Assembly: GCA_029060585.1 (NCBI GenBank)
Contig: JAIDTS010000033.1
Span: 1 to 11,948 of the forward strand
Direction of reading: 5' to 3'
Length of the DNA stretch: 11,948 nucleotides
Origin: Muribaculaceae bacterium
GTDB taxonomy: Bacteria; Bacteroidota; Bacteroidia; Bacteroidales; Muribaculaceae
The notes beneath the pieces were generated by a model. The model was not told where the DNA came from. It did not search any database and saw only the letters and a program-made list of their open reading frames with translations. Below, in pieces: positions 1-6,207 of this stretch. Position numbers and translations under genes: made by a program. The number at the start of each line of letters is the position of its first letter. The first letter of the stretch is position 1.

Positions 1-51
1 GCACAATACGGTAACGAAATCTCAAACTTTATAAAGGAAGGATTCGAATGA
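1..51 (+). CDS. 3' end of an upstream gene (partial)
   Basis: From base 1 the first frame is open for 16 codons, reading AQYGNEISNFIKEGFE, and stops at TGA 49-51. That stop overlaps the ATG of the next gene (48-50) as ATGA, the usual sign of translational coupling within a bacterial operon. The same layout occurs twice more in this window. The fragment is too short to assign a family. An open frame of 16 codons could arise by chance, so the support is mostly the overlap. If real, the next gene belongs to an operon that starts outside the window, which would explain why no promoter is visible before base 48. Confidence 0.5.
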   Translation, partial: AQYGNEISNFIKEGFE

Positions 52-935
52 AAAAATGGTTGATTTTCGTAGCAGTAATTATCATTGGTTGCGAAATAAC
101 CGTAGCCAATGATAAATCTGACAATATCAAACCAAGGTGGTTAAATTCACTGCCGGTTCGGTCGAACAACACTTTCAGCTACAAAATTGAAAGAGGGGTT
201 GGCAATTCTTTAAATGAAGCCCGAACAGATTGCTTTAATTCTTTAATTCAGGATGCCGGTTTCGAAAAAGGAGTTTCAGTAAAAACCGATTATAAGACTG
301 AAGAAGAGGAGCTCTCCAGTGTTATCAATGGCAAGTCTAACGATATCACAACCTCACACTTTTCTATTCAAAGTACGATAAAAGGGAAAGATGCTGAAGT
401 TCAGGGAGTCAAGATTGATGAGTACTGGGAATTATCAAATGATGGGAAATACCATCTATGGACACTTTATGCGAGATCAGAGATGGACCAGACTCCTTAT
501 TTTGACAATGTAGAGAAAACAACTCACTACGGAATGACCGGCTTGTGGAGATCAGCTATAGTTCCCGGCTGGGGACAACTATATAAGGGATCAACTCTCA
601 AGGGGAGCCTAATTCTCAGCGGAACTGCGGTTTTGATAGGAGCGACTGTTTACATGGACTGCATGAGAGCGGATTATGCCAATAAGATTCTAAAGACACA
701 CCTTGCTGAAAACAAGCGGGCCTATGCTACGCGTAGGGATAATTTTGCAACAGGAAGGAATATATGTATCGGTGCAATTGGAGCTCTCTATGTATATAAT
801 CTGGTGGATGCAATCGTATCTCCCGGAGCAAGGAGAATCCTCGTACATAAACTGGATGATTGCAAAAAATACTCAGTATTACCTACATTATCACCGGAAG
901 GTTCACCAGCTATGGCATTAACTTTAGAATTCTGA
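48..935 (+). CDS. envelope protein, LPP20-like N-terminus and DUF5683-like C-terminus
   Basis: A 295-residue protein of unknown function that probably sits in the cell envelope. The N-terminus (MKKW, then a hydrophobic run) is an export signal. Cys15 in IIIGC fits a lipobox, so it may be a lipoprotein, although cleavage after VAN near residue 21 is also possible. Residues about 28-150 (PRWLNSLP, then a G-x-G-x-SLxEAR segment) resemble the LPP20 family of bacterial lipoproteins. From residue 170 the SAIVPGWGQLYKG segment (P173-G-W-G-Q177), followed by hydrophobic helices at about 186-204 and 238-256, matches the pattern of Bacteroidetes DUF5683 proteins. The start is supported by a strong Shine-Dalgarno AAAGGAAGG at 33-41 and by the ATGA overlap with the preceding frame. 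The gene is visibly more AT-rich than those to its right. Family calls come from motif memory and were not searched. Confidence 0.8.
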   Translation: MKKWLIFVAVIIIGCEITVANDKSDNIKPRWLNSLPVRSNNTFSYKIERGVGNSLNEARTDCFNSLIQDAGFEKGVSVKTDYKTEEEELSSVINGKSNDITTSHFSIQSTIKGKDAEVQGVKIDEYWELSNDGKYHLWTLYARSEMDQTPYFDNVEKTTHYGMTGLWRSAIVPGWGQLYKGSTLKGSLILSGTAVLIGATVYMDCMRADYANKILKTHLAENKRAYATRRDNFATGRNICIGAIGALYVYNLVDAIVSPGARRILVHKLDDCKKYSVLPTLSPEGSPAMALTLEF

Positions 936-951
936 AAAATCAACTAAATTG

Positions 952-1004
952 ATGCTCTACTTACTGAGAAGCTAAACATAGCTTTTAGTCAGTGAGTAGA
1001 GCAT
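952..1004 (+). terminator. long intergenic hairpin, probable terminator
   Basis: The arms 952-967 (ATGCTCTACTTACTGA) and 989-1004 (TCAGTGAGTAGAGCAT) pair over 16 bases with a single G-T wobble. An inner 6-bp stem, AAGCTA 969-974 with TAGCTT 979-984, closes on an AACA loop. A moderately T-rich tail, TTCTTTATAA, follows from 1004. This is the right shape for an intrinsic terminator after the gene ending at 935. However, it ends only 19 bases before the next start codon and no clear promoter lies between. Partial read-through, or a role in the leader of the next gene, is therefore possible. Confidence 0.6.
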
Positions 1005-1023
1005 TCTTTATAATCAATAAGAC

Positions 1024-2562
1024 ATGAAGTATGTAAGAGTCACATCAGCGATAAGCTTAGTGTTCGCTATTGGTATAAGTACAAATTCTTTGTATGCGCA
1101 AAATACATACTTTGACAAGTATGTGGATAATGCCTGGAAAGATTTTGGACATTATGTAAAGACAAGTAGGAAGGAGTTTGAGGAATACCGGAACCGGGTC
1201 AATCAGGAGTTTGCTGAGTTTATGCGGGGGAAATGGGACAGGCATGAGGCGGAGGATCCGGTTCCCGCTCCCCCACTCCCGGAGCCTCCCGAGCCTACGG
1301 TCGCGAATCCGGAGGATGAACCCTCCAACGATAAGCTGCCATTTGCCGAAATCATCCCAGTTCCGGATGTTCCCGCACCGCCGGTTGCACTGTTGCCTTC
1401 ATTCGATGGAGAGGAGCCGGAGTTAAAAGTGACTCCGACGCTTCCTTCAGATCCGATAGCGATAAGACCGCCTAAACACCCGGGGAAAGAGATAGCATTT
1501 AATTATTACGGAAGTCTATGCCGCATTCCTTTCAATAAGCCGGTACGCGTAACGCTCAACGGAGCGGACGAGAACAGTGTCGCCGATGCATGGAACCGAT
1601 TGACATCTGAAGAGACTGTAGATCTTGTAAGGCATTGCGTCGACCTGAGGGATAGGCTTTGTCTTCCCGACTGGGGTTATCTGCGCCTCGTCGAGAATCT
1701 TTCCAATACCCTATGTCCCGGAGACCGTAACGCCGCTACCCTGCTCCAGATGTTTCTGTTGACACAGTCTGGCTACAAAGTGAGAATTGGAAGAAGAGAC
1801 GACCGACTACTACTGCTGATTCCCAGCAGCGAGAATATCTACAATTTCAGCTATATACCGAATGGAAACCTGAGATACTATATCATAGACAGAGACGGCA
1901 AACAGGGGCCTATCCATCTCCTTGACCGTGAATTTCCACGTGAGCAGTTTTTCTCGTTAGCTCTTTCAAGACAACCGAAACTCCCGATCAATGAGGAGCC
2001 TTCGCGGCATTTCACTATAGAAAGGCCCGCAAAGATAGACGTGGAGGTAACGGTCAACAGTAATCTGATAAATTTCTACAACGATTATCCCCTCAGCAGC
2101 CACTGGAACATCTATTCCAATGCCTCTCTGAGCGAGGAGGTTAGGGAGCAGCTTTTTCCGGAACTGAGAATGTCTATCGAAGGAAAAAGCGAGAGGGAGG
2201 CTGCAAACATCCTTCTTCATTTCGTGCAGAAGGCCTTTAAATATATGACGGATGGAGACCAATTCGGATACGAACGTCCATTTTTCCCGGACGAGACATT
2301 CCACTACCCCTATTCCGACTGCGAGGACAGAGCTATACTCTACTCGGTGCTTGTCAGGGAGCTTCTCGGGCTCGACACAGTGCTCGTGGCATATCCCAAC
2401 CATCTGGCTACGGCTGTAAGGTTTGACGGCGAAGTCGCCGGGGATTATTTCGTCATCGACGGAAAGAACTACACGGTCTGCGACCCAACATATATCAACG
2501 CCGATGTCGGTATGGCGATGAGACAGTATAAAAACGCCTCGGCCGAAATTATCCGGTTATAA
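1024..2562 (+). CDS. secreted transglutaminase-like protein with proline-rich linker
   Basis: A 512-residue exported protein. Residues 1-25 form a signal peptide with a likely cut at YA|Q26. Residues about 28-77 are a charged, aromatic-rich helical stretch (FEEYRNRVNQEFAEFM and flanks). A proline- and acid-rich linker spans about 79-155. The C-terminal region has the transglutaminase/protease core: Cys433 in YSDCED, His460 in YPNHLA and Asp487 in VCDPTY, in the correct order and spacing for a Cys-His-Asp triad. The middle (about 160-400) is unassigned, with weak resemblance to a conserved Bacteroidales family of the same layout. It probably acts in the periplasm or at the cell surface. Whether it cuts, crosslinks or only binds peptides cannot be told from sequence. 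There is no good Shine-Dalgarno before the ATG, and the start is chosen by the signal peptide. Its 3' end converges on the response regulator gene. Confidence 0.82.
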   Translation: MKYVRVTSAISLVFAIGISTNSLYAQNTYFDKYVDNAWKDFGHYVKTSRKEFEEYRNRVNQEFAEFMRGKWDRHEAEDPVPAPPLPEPPEPTVANPEDEPSNDKLPFAEIIPVPDVPAPPVALLPSFDGEEPELKVTPTLPSDPIAIRPPKHPGKEIAFNYYGSLCRIPFNKPVRVTLNGADENSVADAWNRLTSEETVDLVRHCVDLRDRLCLPDWGYLRLVENLSNTLCPGDRNAATLLQMFLLTQSGYKVRIGRRDDRLLLLIPSSENIYNFSYIPNGNLRYYIIDRDGKQGPIHLLDREFPREQFFSLALSRQPKLPINEEPSRHFTIERPAKIDVEVTVNSNLINFYNDYPLSSHWNIYSNASLSEEVREQLFPELRMSIEGKSEREAANILLHFVQKAFKYMTDGDQFGYERPFFPDETFHYPYSDCEDRAILYSVLVRELLGLDTVLVAYPNHLATAVRFDGEVAGDYFVIDGKNYTVCDPTYINADVGMAMRQYKNASAEIIRL

Positions 2563-2590
2563 TATAATGTGCTTTCATTATGTGGAAAAA

Positions 2591-2718
2591 ACTCACGCAG
2601 AGGTGCAGAGGGCTCGCCGAGCAGTTAAGTCTTCAGTCTTTAGTCTTCAGTCTTAAGATGAGGCACTCGGAAGCAGAGGGCGCAGAGGCTCGCTCGCTTC
2701 GCTCCGCATTGCGTGAGT
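2591..2718. repeat. 128-base unit with 9-bp terminal inverted repeats
   Basis: ACTCACGCA at 2591-2599 is the exact reverse complement of TGCGTGAGT at 2710-2718. Inside lies a direct repeat: 2597-2617 (GCAGAGG-T-GCAGAGGGCTCGC) and 2673-2693 (GCAGAGGGC-GCAGAGG-CTCGC), which differ by a small shift. The unit encodes no transposase. It could be a small non-autonomous dispersed element or a transcribed stem-loop. Nine-base inverted repeats can occur by chance in a few hundred bases, so the boundaries are tentative. Confidence 0.45.
2628..2655. repeat. 14-base tandem repeat (two copies)
   Basis: AGTCTTCAGTCTTT (2628-2641) is followed directly by AGTCTTCAGTCTTA (2642-2655), with 13 of 14 bases identical. 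Each copy is itself a doublet of an AGTCTT(C/T) heptamer, so the whole is four 7-base units. Such arrays are prone to slippage and could vary between strains. Confidence 0.8.
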
Positions 2719-2779
2719 GGGGCAGCTTCGGTAGGGGTGTCGTGCTGTTGGATGGGAAAGGAGGGGGCTCAACGCTGAT

Positions 2780-2802
2780 CGGCTGCGGGCTTCGCCCTGC
2801 CG
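2780..2802. other. GC-rich hairpin in the repeat spacer
   Basis: CGGC (2780-2783) pairs with GCCG (2799-2802). Inside this, GGGC (2787-2790) pairs with GCCC (2794-2797) around a TTC loop, with a small internal bulge. There is no T-run on either side, so it is not a canonical intrinsic terminator, though it could stall polymerase or protect a 3' end. Confidence 0.4.
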
Positions 2803-2904
2803 GAGGCGCGGATGTGGCCGGATGGAACGCGGATTTTTCTTTGGTATTCATTAATGCCAGCTACCTGGTCATTGGCTTAGCCGACGCTGATTCGTGGCTG
2901 AGCC

Positions 2905-2924
2905 CGGCTTCGCCGCTATAGCGG
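2905..2924 (-). terminator. hairpin and palindrome downstream of the response regulator gene
   Basis: A perfect CGGC-TTC-GCCG hairpin (2905-2915) overlaps a perfect 12-base palindrome CCGCTATAGCGG (2913-2924). This lies about 55 bases beyond the stop codon of the leftward response regulator gene. No strong T-run follows in the leftward direction. The terminator role is inferred from position only. Confidence 0.25.
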
Positions 2925-2977
2925 ATATTGTATACCAGCGAGTTGATGGAAGTTCAATGGTAGGGGCATGATCTTGA

Positions 2978-3652
2978 TTAATCGGCATTAAGGATATAGC
3001 CTTTTTTCTTGATCGAGACTATGGAAAGGCGGGGGTCGGTGAGGAGGCGGCGGATATAGGTGATCTGTACGTTCAGGGCAAGGGAATTGGAATAGCTCGC
3101 ATCTCCCCATATACTTTCCAATATATCATCCCGCTCCACGATACGCCCTACATTTTCGGCAAGCATCTGGAGAATCTCCGTCTGACGTACGGAGAGGGAA
3201 TGAGTCTCGCCAGCATACGTGAGGGATGAAAGATTGGGACGGAACAGGGTGTCGCCCAATACATACTCCACATCCTGATTGAGTGTGATGCTGTCAAAAC
3301 GCTCGCGAATCCGCGCCATAAGCTCCTCAGGATAGAAGGGTTTAGGAATATAGTCGTTTCCCTTCAGGGAGAATCCCTGAAGACGGTCTACCTTATCCGT
3401 GCGGTCTGTAAGGAAGAAGATTATGACCCGTCGATCTTTCTCCCTGATGATACGGGCAAGTTCGAAACCTGTTAGTTCGGGCATGTTTATGTCCAGCAGC
3501 ATAAGATCCGGATGCTCCGCCCTGTACATCTCAAGACCAACCCGGCCATTGTTGGCATACAATACCTCATAACCCTCGGCTTCGATGAAACGCTTAAGGA
3601 GCATCGAGTTCTTGAGGTCGTCGTCTACCAAAAGTATCTTGGTCTTTCTCAT
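2978..3652 (-). CDS. OmpR/PhoB-family response regulator
   Basis: A 224-residue transcription regulator of a two-component system. The receiver domain (about 3-120) has the acidic pair D11/D12 in LLVDDD, phosphoacceptor D54 in LLDINMPE, T82 in FLTD and K104 in PKPF, so all switch residues are present. The C-terminal part (about 130-224) is a winged-helix DNA-binding domain (LSVRQTEILQMLAENVG through the IKKKGYIL wing). The chosen ATG (3652-3650) overlaps the kinase stop as ATGA. An in-frame ATG at 3676-3674 adds MFHYKVAT and has a better Shine-Dalgarno (GGAAGGAGAG), so that start is a real alternative. The open frame reaching 3829 is only kinase sequence in another frame. Its likely target is the 11-base repeat array at 5199-5242. 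Confidence 0.93.
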   Translation of the reverse strand: MRKTKILLVDDDLKNSMLLKRFIEAEGYEVLYANNGRVGLEMYRAEHPDLMLLDINMPELTGFELARIIREKDRRVIIFFLTDRTDKVDRLQGFSLKGNDYIPKPFYPEELMARIRERFDSITLNQDVEYVLGDTLFRPNLSSLTYAGETHSLSVRQTEILQMLAENVGRIVERDDILESIWGDASYSNSLALNVQITYIRRLLTDPRLSIVSIKKKGYILNAD

Positions 3653-5139
3653 TGTGGCAACTTTATAGTGAAACATGTTCTCTCTCCTTCCACACTCTCC
3701 ACCGAAATCTCCCCTCCATGGGCCTCGACAAGAAGTTTCACGTAAGCCAATCCCAGGCCCATGCCGGGTTGCTCTCCCCCTCCGGCTCTTCCCCTGTAGA
3801 AGCGCTTGAAAATATGCCTCAGATCGCATGAAGGTATGCCATTGCCGGAATCGCTGATACGAAGTTCGACAAATCCGTTTTTGACAGAAGCCTCCGCCTT
3901 AATCTCAACATGACTGCCGGAGTATTTAACGGCATTTTCCACAAGATTACTCAGGATATTGACAAGGTGTGTCCTATCGGCGGAAATTACAAGAGTTTCA
4001 TCAATTTTGTTGATAAATTCCACGTTTTTTTGATTCAGAACTATCATGGAGTCAGTCACCTCATCAAACACTTCACGCAGACCCACTTCCTGAATGTAGA
4101 GCGGAATCTGTTCAACTGTATTGAAAGTTATGTCACGCAGTTTTGAAAAATAGGCTGAAAGATTGTCAAGGGAATTCCTTGTCTCGAATAATAATTCTTG
4201 CTTTGTATCTTTATCCTCCATCATGCGTTCATTCTCCAATCCGGAAACACACATCTTCAACGTAGATATGGGGCGTTTCAACTCGTGGATCATCGTCGTC
4301 ACAAAGCTATTGCGTATTCTGTCAAGACGCGACAGTTTCAACACAGTTCTGAACTGGAGAATAAGACATATGATCAGCAGCACGGTCAGGAAAGAGACCA
4401 CAACAAGAGTCGACCACATCATAGGAAGCACCTCAAAAGGATCGATCTTACATTTTACCTCAACAACCTTGCCTTCAAGCTGAGAATACGGAATTGTAAC
4501 AGACAGTTTAGGATTCCACATGCCACCGTTGTGTCTGACACTTCTATTCCACATCATACTGTCCACTTGCGAAACAATTATCTCAGCCTCAATTCCATTT
4601 TTTCCAAGTACAGAATCTATACCTTCAATTGTAAAAGGTTTGTACTTAGCTGTCACAACATTATGAGCGGCTGACCAGGTCTCGTTCTCATCTTTAGCCC
4701 GAGTCGCGTCATAATGCACGGAGTCATATGCCATATAAACCTTATATCTGCTGTGGTCGTAGACTTCCTTTATTGCTTTTTCCCGCATATCCTGAGTCAA
4801 TGGGATATTTGAATCCAAGCCAAGAATATCACAATAGGAATAAGAATATATACTGACTCTTCTCGAAGTCCGAACCGTGTCACTCTTCGATATACTCAGA
4901 CTTATGACCGGGAATAAAATCTCCGAACCGATACTGTCACCGGAATCTTCCATTCTTATCTGCGAGTCTCTGAAGCCATTGTACAAGTCCACGCTTTCGG
5001 TAATCTTTTGCGTAAGATTCCTCTCATATTCATCCAGAGAGAAAACATATCGCCCATAAAGCCAGTAGACCTGCATCCCGAGAAACGCAAGTATAGCGGC
5101 GATCGTGATTATATAAAGAGCCTTGATTCTTTTTTCCAT
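3649..5139 (-). CDS. membrane sensor histidine kinase
   Basis: A 496-residue sensor kinase that phosphorylates the neighbouring regulator. Membrane helices lie at about 7-28 and 240-262, enclosing a periplasmic region of about 210 residues that resembles no sensor fold I recognise. The cytoplasmic part has a HisKA dimerisation domain with phosphoacceptor His285 in MIHELKRP. An HATPase domain follows: N-box N398-N402 (NLVEN), G1 box D430-S-G-N-G434, an F-box FKRFYRG, and G2 box G459-M-G-L-G463. All catalytic motifs are intact. The ATG at 5139 is the only possible upstream start, because an in-frame stop lies just before it. That ATG sits only four bases after a TAAATTTG promoter box. The layout resembles RprX-type Bacteroidales kinases, but I do not assign a symbol. 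The periplasmic part is more AT-rich than the kinase core. Confidence 0.93.
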   Translation of the reverse strand: MEKRIKALYIITIAAILAFLGMQVYWLYGRYVFSLDEYERNLTQKITESVDLYNGFRDSQIRMEDSGDSIGSEILFPVISLSISKSDTVRTSRRVSIYSYSYCDILGLDSNIPLTQDMREKAIKEVYDHSRYKVYMAYDSVHYDATRAKDENETWSAAHNVVTAKYKPFTIEGIDSVLGKNGIEAEIIVSQVDSMMWNRSVRHNGGMWNPKLSVTIPYSQLEGKVVEVKCKIDPFEVLPMMWSTLVVVSFLTVLLIICLILQFRTVLKLSRLDRIRNSFVTTMIHELKRPISTLKMCVSGLENERMMEDKDTKQELLFETRNSLDNLSAYFSKLRDITFNTVEQIPLYIQEVGLREVFDEVTDSMIVLNQKNVEFINKIDETLVISADRTHLVNILSNLVENAVKYSGSHVEIKAEASVKNGFVELRISDSGNGIPSCDLRHIFKRFYRGRAGGGEQPGMGLGLAYVKLLVEAHGGEISVESVEGERTCFTIKLPQ

Positions 5140-5143
5140 GATG

Positions 5144-5151
5144 CAAATTTA
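5144..5151 (-). promoter_or_regulatory. -7 promoter box of the kinase-regulator operon
   Basis: On the minus strand this reads TAAATTTG, a match to the Bacteroidetes -7 consensus TAnnTTTG. The kinase ATG follows after CATC, so initiation a few bases past the box would give a leaderless or nearly leaderless mRNA. No convincing -33 element is visible at the expected distance. Confidence 0.55.
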
Positions 5152-5173
5152 CAAAATTTACTTTATTAAATCC

Positions 5174-5193
5174 ATTATTGACGGAGGTTATTG
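5174..5193 (-). promoter_or_regulatory. possible regulator half-sites facing the kinase gene
   Basis: On the minus strand, CAATAAC (5193-5187) and CAATAAT (5180-5174) resemble the CAGTAAT core of the array at 5199-5242; the second matches 6 of 7. They are spaced 13 bases apart, not 11, and lie just upstream of the expected -33 region of the kinase promoter. Autoregulation is a guess from sequence resemblance and position. Confidence 0.3.
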
Positions 5194-5198
5194 AGAGG

Positions 5199-5242
5199 CA
5201 GTAATAATTCAGTAATAATTCCATAATTTTTCAGTAATGATT
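5199..5242 (+). promoter_or_regulatory. array of four 11-base direct repeats, probable response-regulator operator
   Basis: Four contiguous 11-base units: CAGTAATAATT (5199-5209), CAGTAATAATT (5210-5220), CCATAATTTTT (5221-5231, 7 of 11 matching) and CAGTAATGATT (5232-5242). The 7-base core plus 4-base AT-rich spacer, repeated every 11 bases so that cores fall on one face of the helix, is the layout of PhoB-type boxes bound by OmpR-family dimers. The array ends 28 bases before the TAACTTTG box of the GLPGLI gene, a position suited to activation. The regulator encoded next door is the obvious candidate ligand. Binding itself is inferred. Confidence 0.65.
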
Positions 5243-5270
5243 ATTTTCTTCATCAACACATGATTTCATG

Positions 5271-5278
5271 TAACTTTG
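5271..5278 (+). promoter_or_regulatory. -7 promoter box of the GLPGLI/outer-membrane operon
   Basis: TAACTTTG matches TAnnTTTG exactly. Initiation a few bases downstream would leave an A-rich leader of about 43 bases before the ATG at 5326, typical for this phylum. There is no recognisable -33 element, and the repeat array sits where one might be helped or replaced by an activator. An in-frame ATG at 5281 lies right after the box, but the A-rich sequence between and the lack of an early positive charge argue for translation from 5326. Confidence 0.65.
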
Positions 5279-5325
5279 CAATGTCAATCGACAGCACCAA
5301 TTCAACAACAAATTATAAAACAGAC

Positions 5326-6207
5326 ATGAAGAAAATCTTTATTATCATCACCATCATCTGTATCTTCGCGACTCTCACATCAAGCGGAGTAAAACGTCGT
5401 ACGCTTCACATAGCGCAAAACTCAGTGCCGGAAACAGAAACAATCGCAGACGAGACAATGGAATTCGTCTACGACTACCGTTGCTGTATAGACACAACAG
5501 GATCACTGGAAGACAATTTCACGAGCGACGACATGCTTCTCCAGATAGGGCCGGACGGACTCTCGAAATTCTCCTGTTATAAAAACCTGACCGTAGATTC
5601 CATAATATTGCGGACGTCAGACGATCAGCTATATAAGGCCGCGAGCGAAGGGAAACTTAACAACGGAGAGTTCATGACGATCTTCAAGAACTATCCCTCG
5701 GGCAAACTAACCCATACCGAGAAAATTTGCATGGACTGGTTCCGCTATGAGGAAGATATGCCGAAGCTGGAATGGGAACTGACGGATTCCGTCACTAACG
5801 TTCTCGGCTACGAATGCCAGAGTGCCAAGTGCAGTTTCCGGGGAAGGGAATGGACAGCTTTCTACACCGAGGATATACCGCTGACCGAAGGACCTTGGAA
5901 ACTATACGGCCTACCCGGACTAATCATGAAAGCATCAGACGAGAACGGACACTACACTTTCGAATGTATCGGAATAAAATCGAAAGCCAACCGTCCCATC
6001 ACAATCTATAAGGTGCCGTTCAATAAAGTGAGCCGCAAAGAATATTACGATACGAAACATCGGTATGAAATAAATCCATACGCATATACAGAAGCGACCG
6101 CCGGGATACATATTACAGTTCATGACGAAGCGGGAAATCCGGCGCTTGACGCATACGATCCGATGGATCTTTCCTACGACTACTTAGAACCAGACTGGAG
6201 GAAATGA
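5326..6207 (+). CDS. GLPGLI family protein
   Basis: A 293-residue exported protein of the Bacteroidetes GLPGLI family (TIGR01200), whose biochemical role is not known. The defining motif GLPGLI is exact at residues 195-200, preceded by the usual TAFYTEDIPLTEGPWK lead-in and followed by IMKASDENGHYTFE. MKKIFIIITIICIFATL is a signal peptide, and it fixes the start at 5326 rather than at upstream in-frame ATGs (5260, 5281). The stop overlaps the ATG of the outer-membrane gene as ATGA, so the two are very likely translated together. GLPGLI genes are commonly found beside outer-membrane receptors with a carboxypeptidase-like domain, as here. The protein is probably periplasmic or outer-membrane-associated and works with that partner. 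Control by the divergent two-component system is inferred from the repeat array. Confidence 0.9.
   Translation: MKKIFIIITIICIFATLTSSGVKRRTLHIAQNSVPETETIADETMEFVYDYRCCIDTTGSLEDNFTSDDMLLQIGPDGLSKFSCYKNLTVDSIILRTSDDQLYKAASEGKLNNGEFMTIFKNYPSGKLTHTEKICMDWFRYEEDMPKLEWELTDSVTNVLGYECQSAKCSFRGREWTAFYTEDIPLTEGPWKLYGLPGLIMKASDENGHYTFECIGIKSKANRPITIYKVPFNKVSRKEYYDTKHRYEINPYAYTEATAGIHITVHDEAGNPALDAYDPMDLSYDYLEPDWRK

Larger units (their letters stand above)
2563..2977. repeat. non-coding convergent spacer filled with GC-rich repeat sequence
   Basis: About 415 bases lie between the 3' ends of two converging genes, with no credible gene. The sequence begins with CGCAGAGG-type words of the kind seen as dispersed intergenic repeats in many bacteria, then becomes GC-rich. 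It holds repeated TTCG-centred small hairpins (for example GGGCTTCGCCC at 2787-2797 and CGGCTTCGCCG at 2905-2915) and a GCTC-GCC-GAGC hairpin at 2612-2622. Open frames on both strands here (2580-2921 plus, 2633-2851 minus) are low-complexity, rich in Arg/Ser/Ala or Pro/Ser, and lack any domain. They look like repeat-derived false genes. A transcript-end role for both flanking units is plausible from position alone. Confidence 0.65.

Noticed and set aside
2633..2851. 72-codon Pro/Ser-rich open frame on the minus strand in the same spacer
   Set aside because: Repeat-derived composition and no recognisable features. It overlaps the plus-strand frame and ends inside the repeat unit.
2580..2921. 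113-codon open frame on the plus strand in the convergent spacer
   Set aside because: It lies wholly inside repeat sequence, is low-complexity with no domain or export signal, and has no ribosome site. It is best read as a false gene created by the GC-rich repeat.
3653..3829. N-terminal extension of the response regulator to base 3829
   Set aside because: The extra residues are arginine- and glycine-rich out-of-frame kinase sequence. Receiver domains begin a few residues before the LLVDDD strand.
5260..5325. Upstream in-frame starts (5260, 5281) for the GLPGLI gene
   Set aside because: The first lies upstream of the promoter box. The second adds an uncharged, A-rich-encoded leader before an ideal MKK signal peptide.
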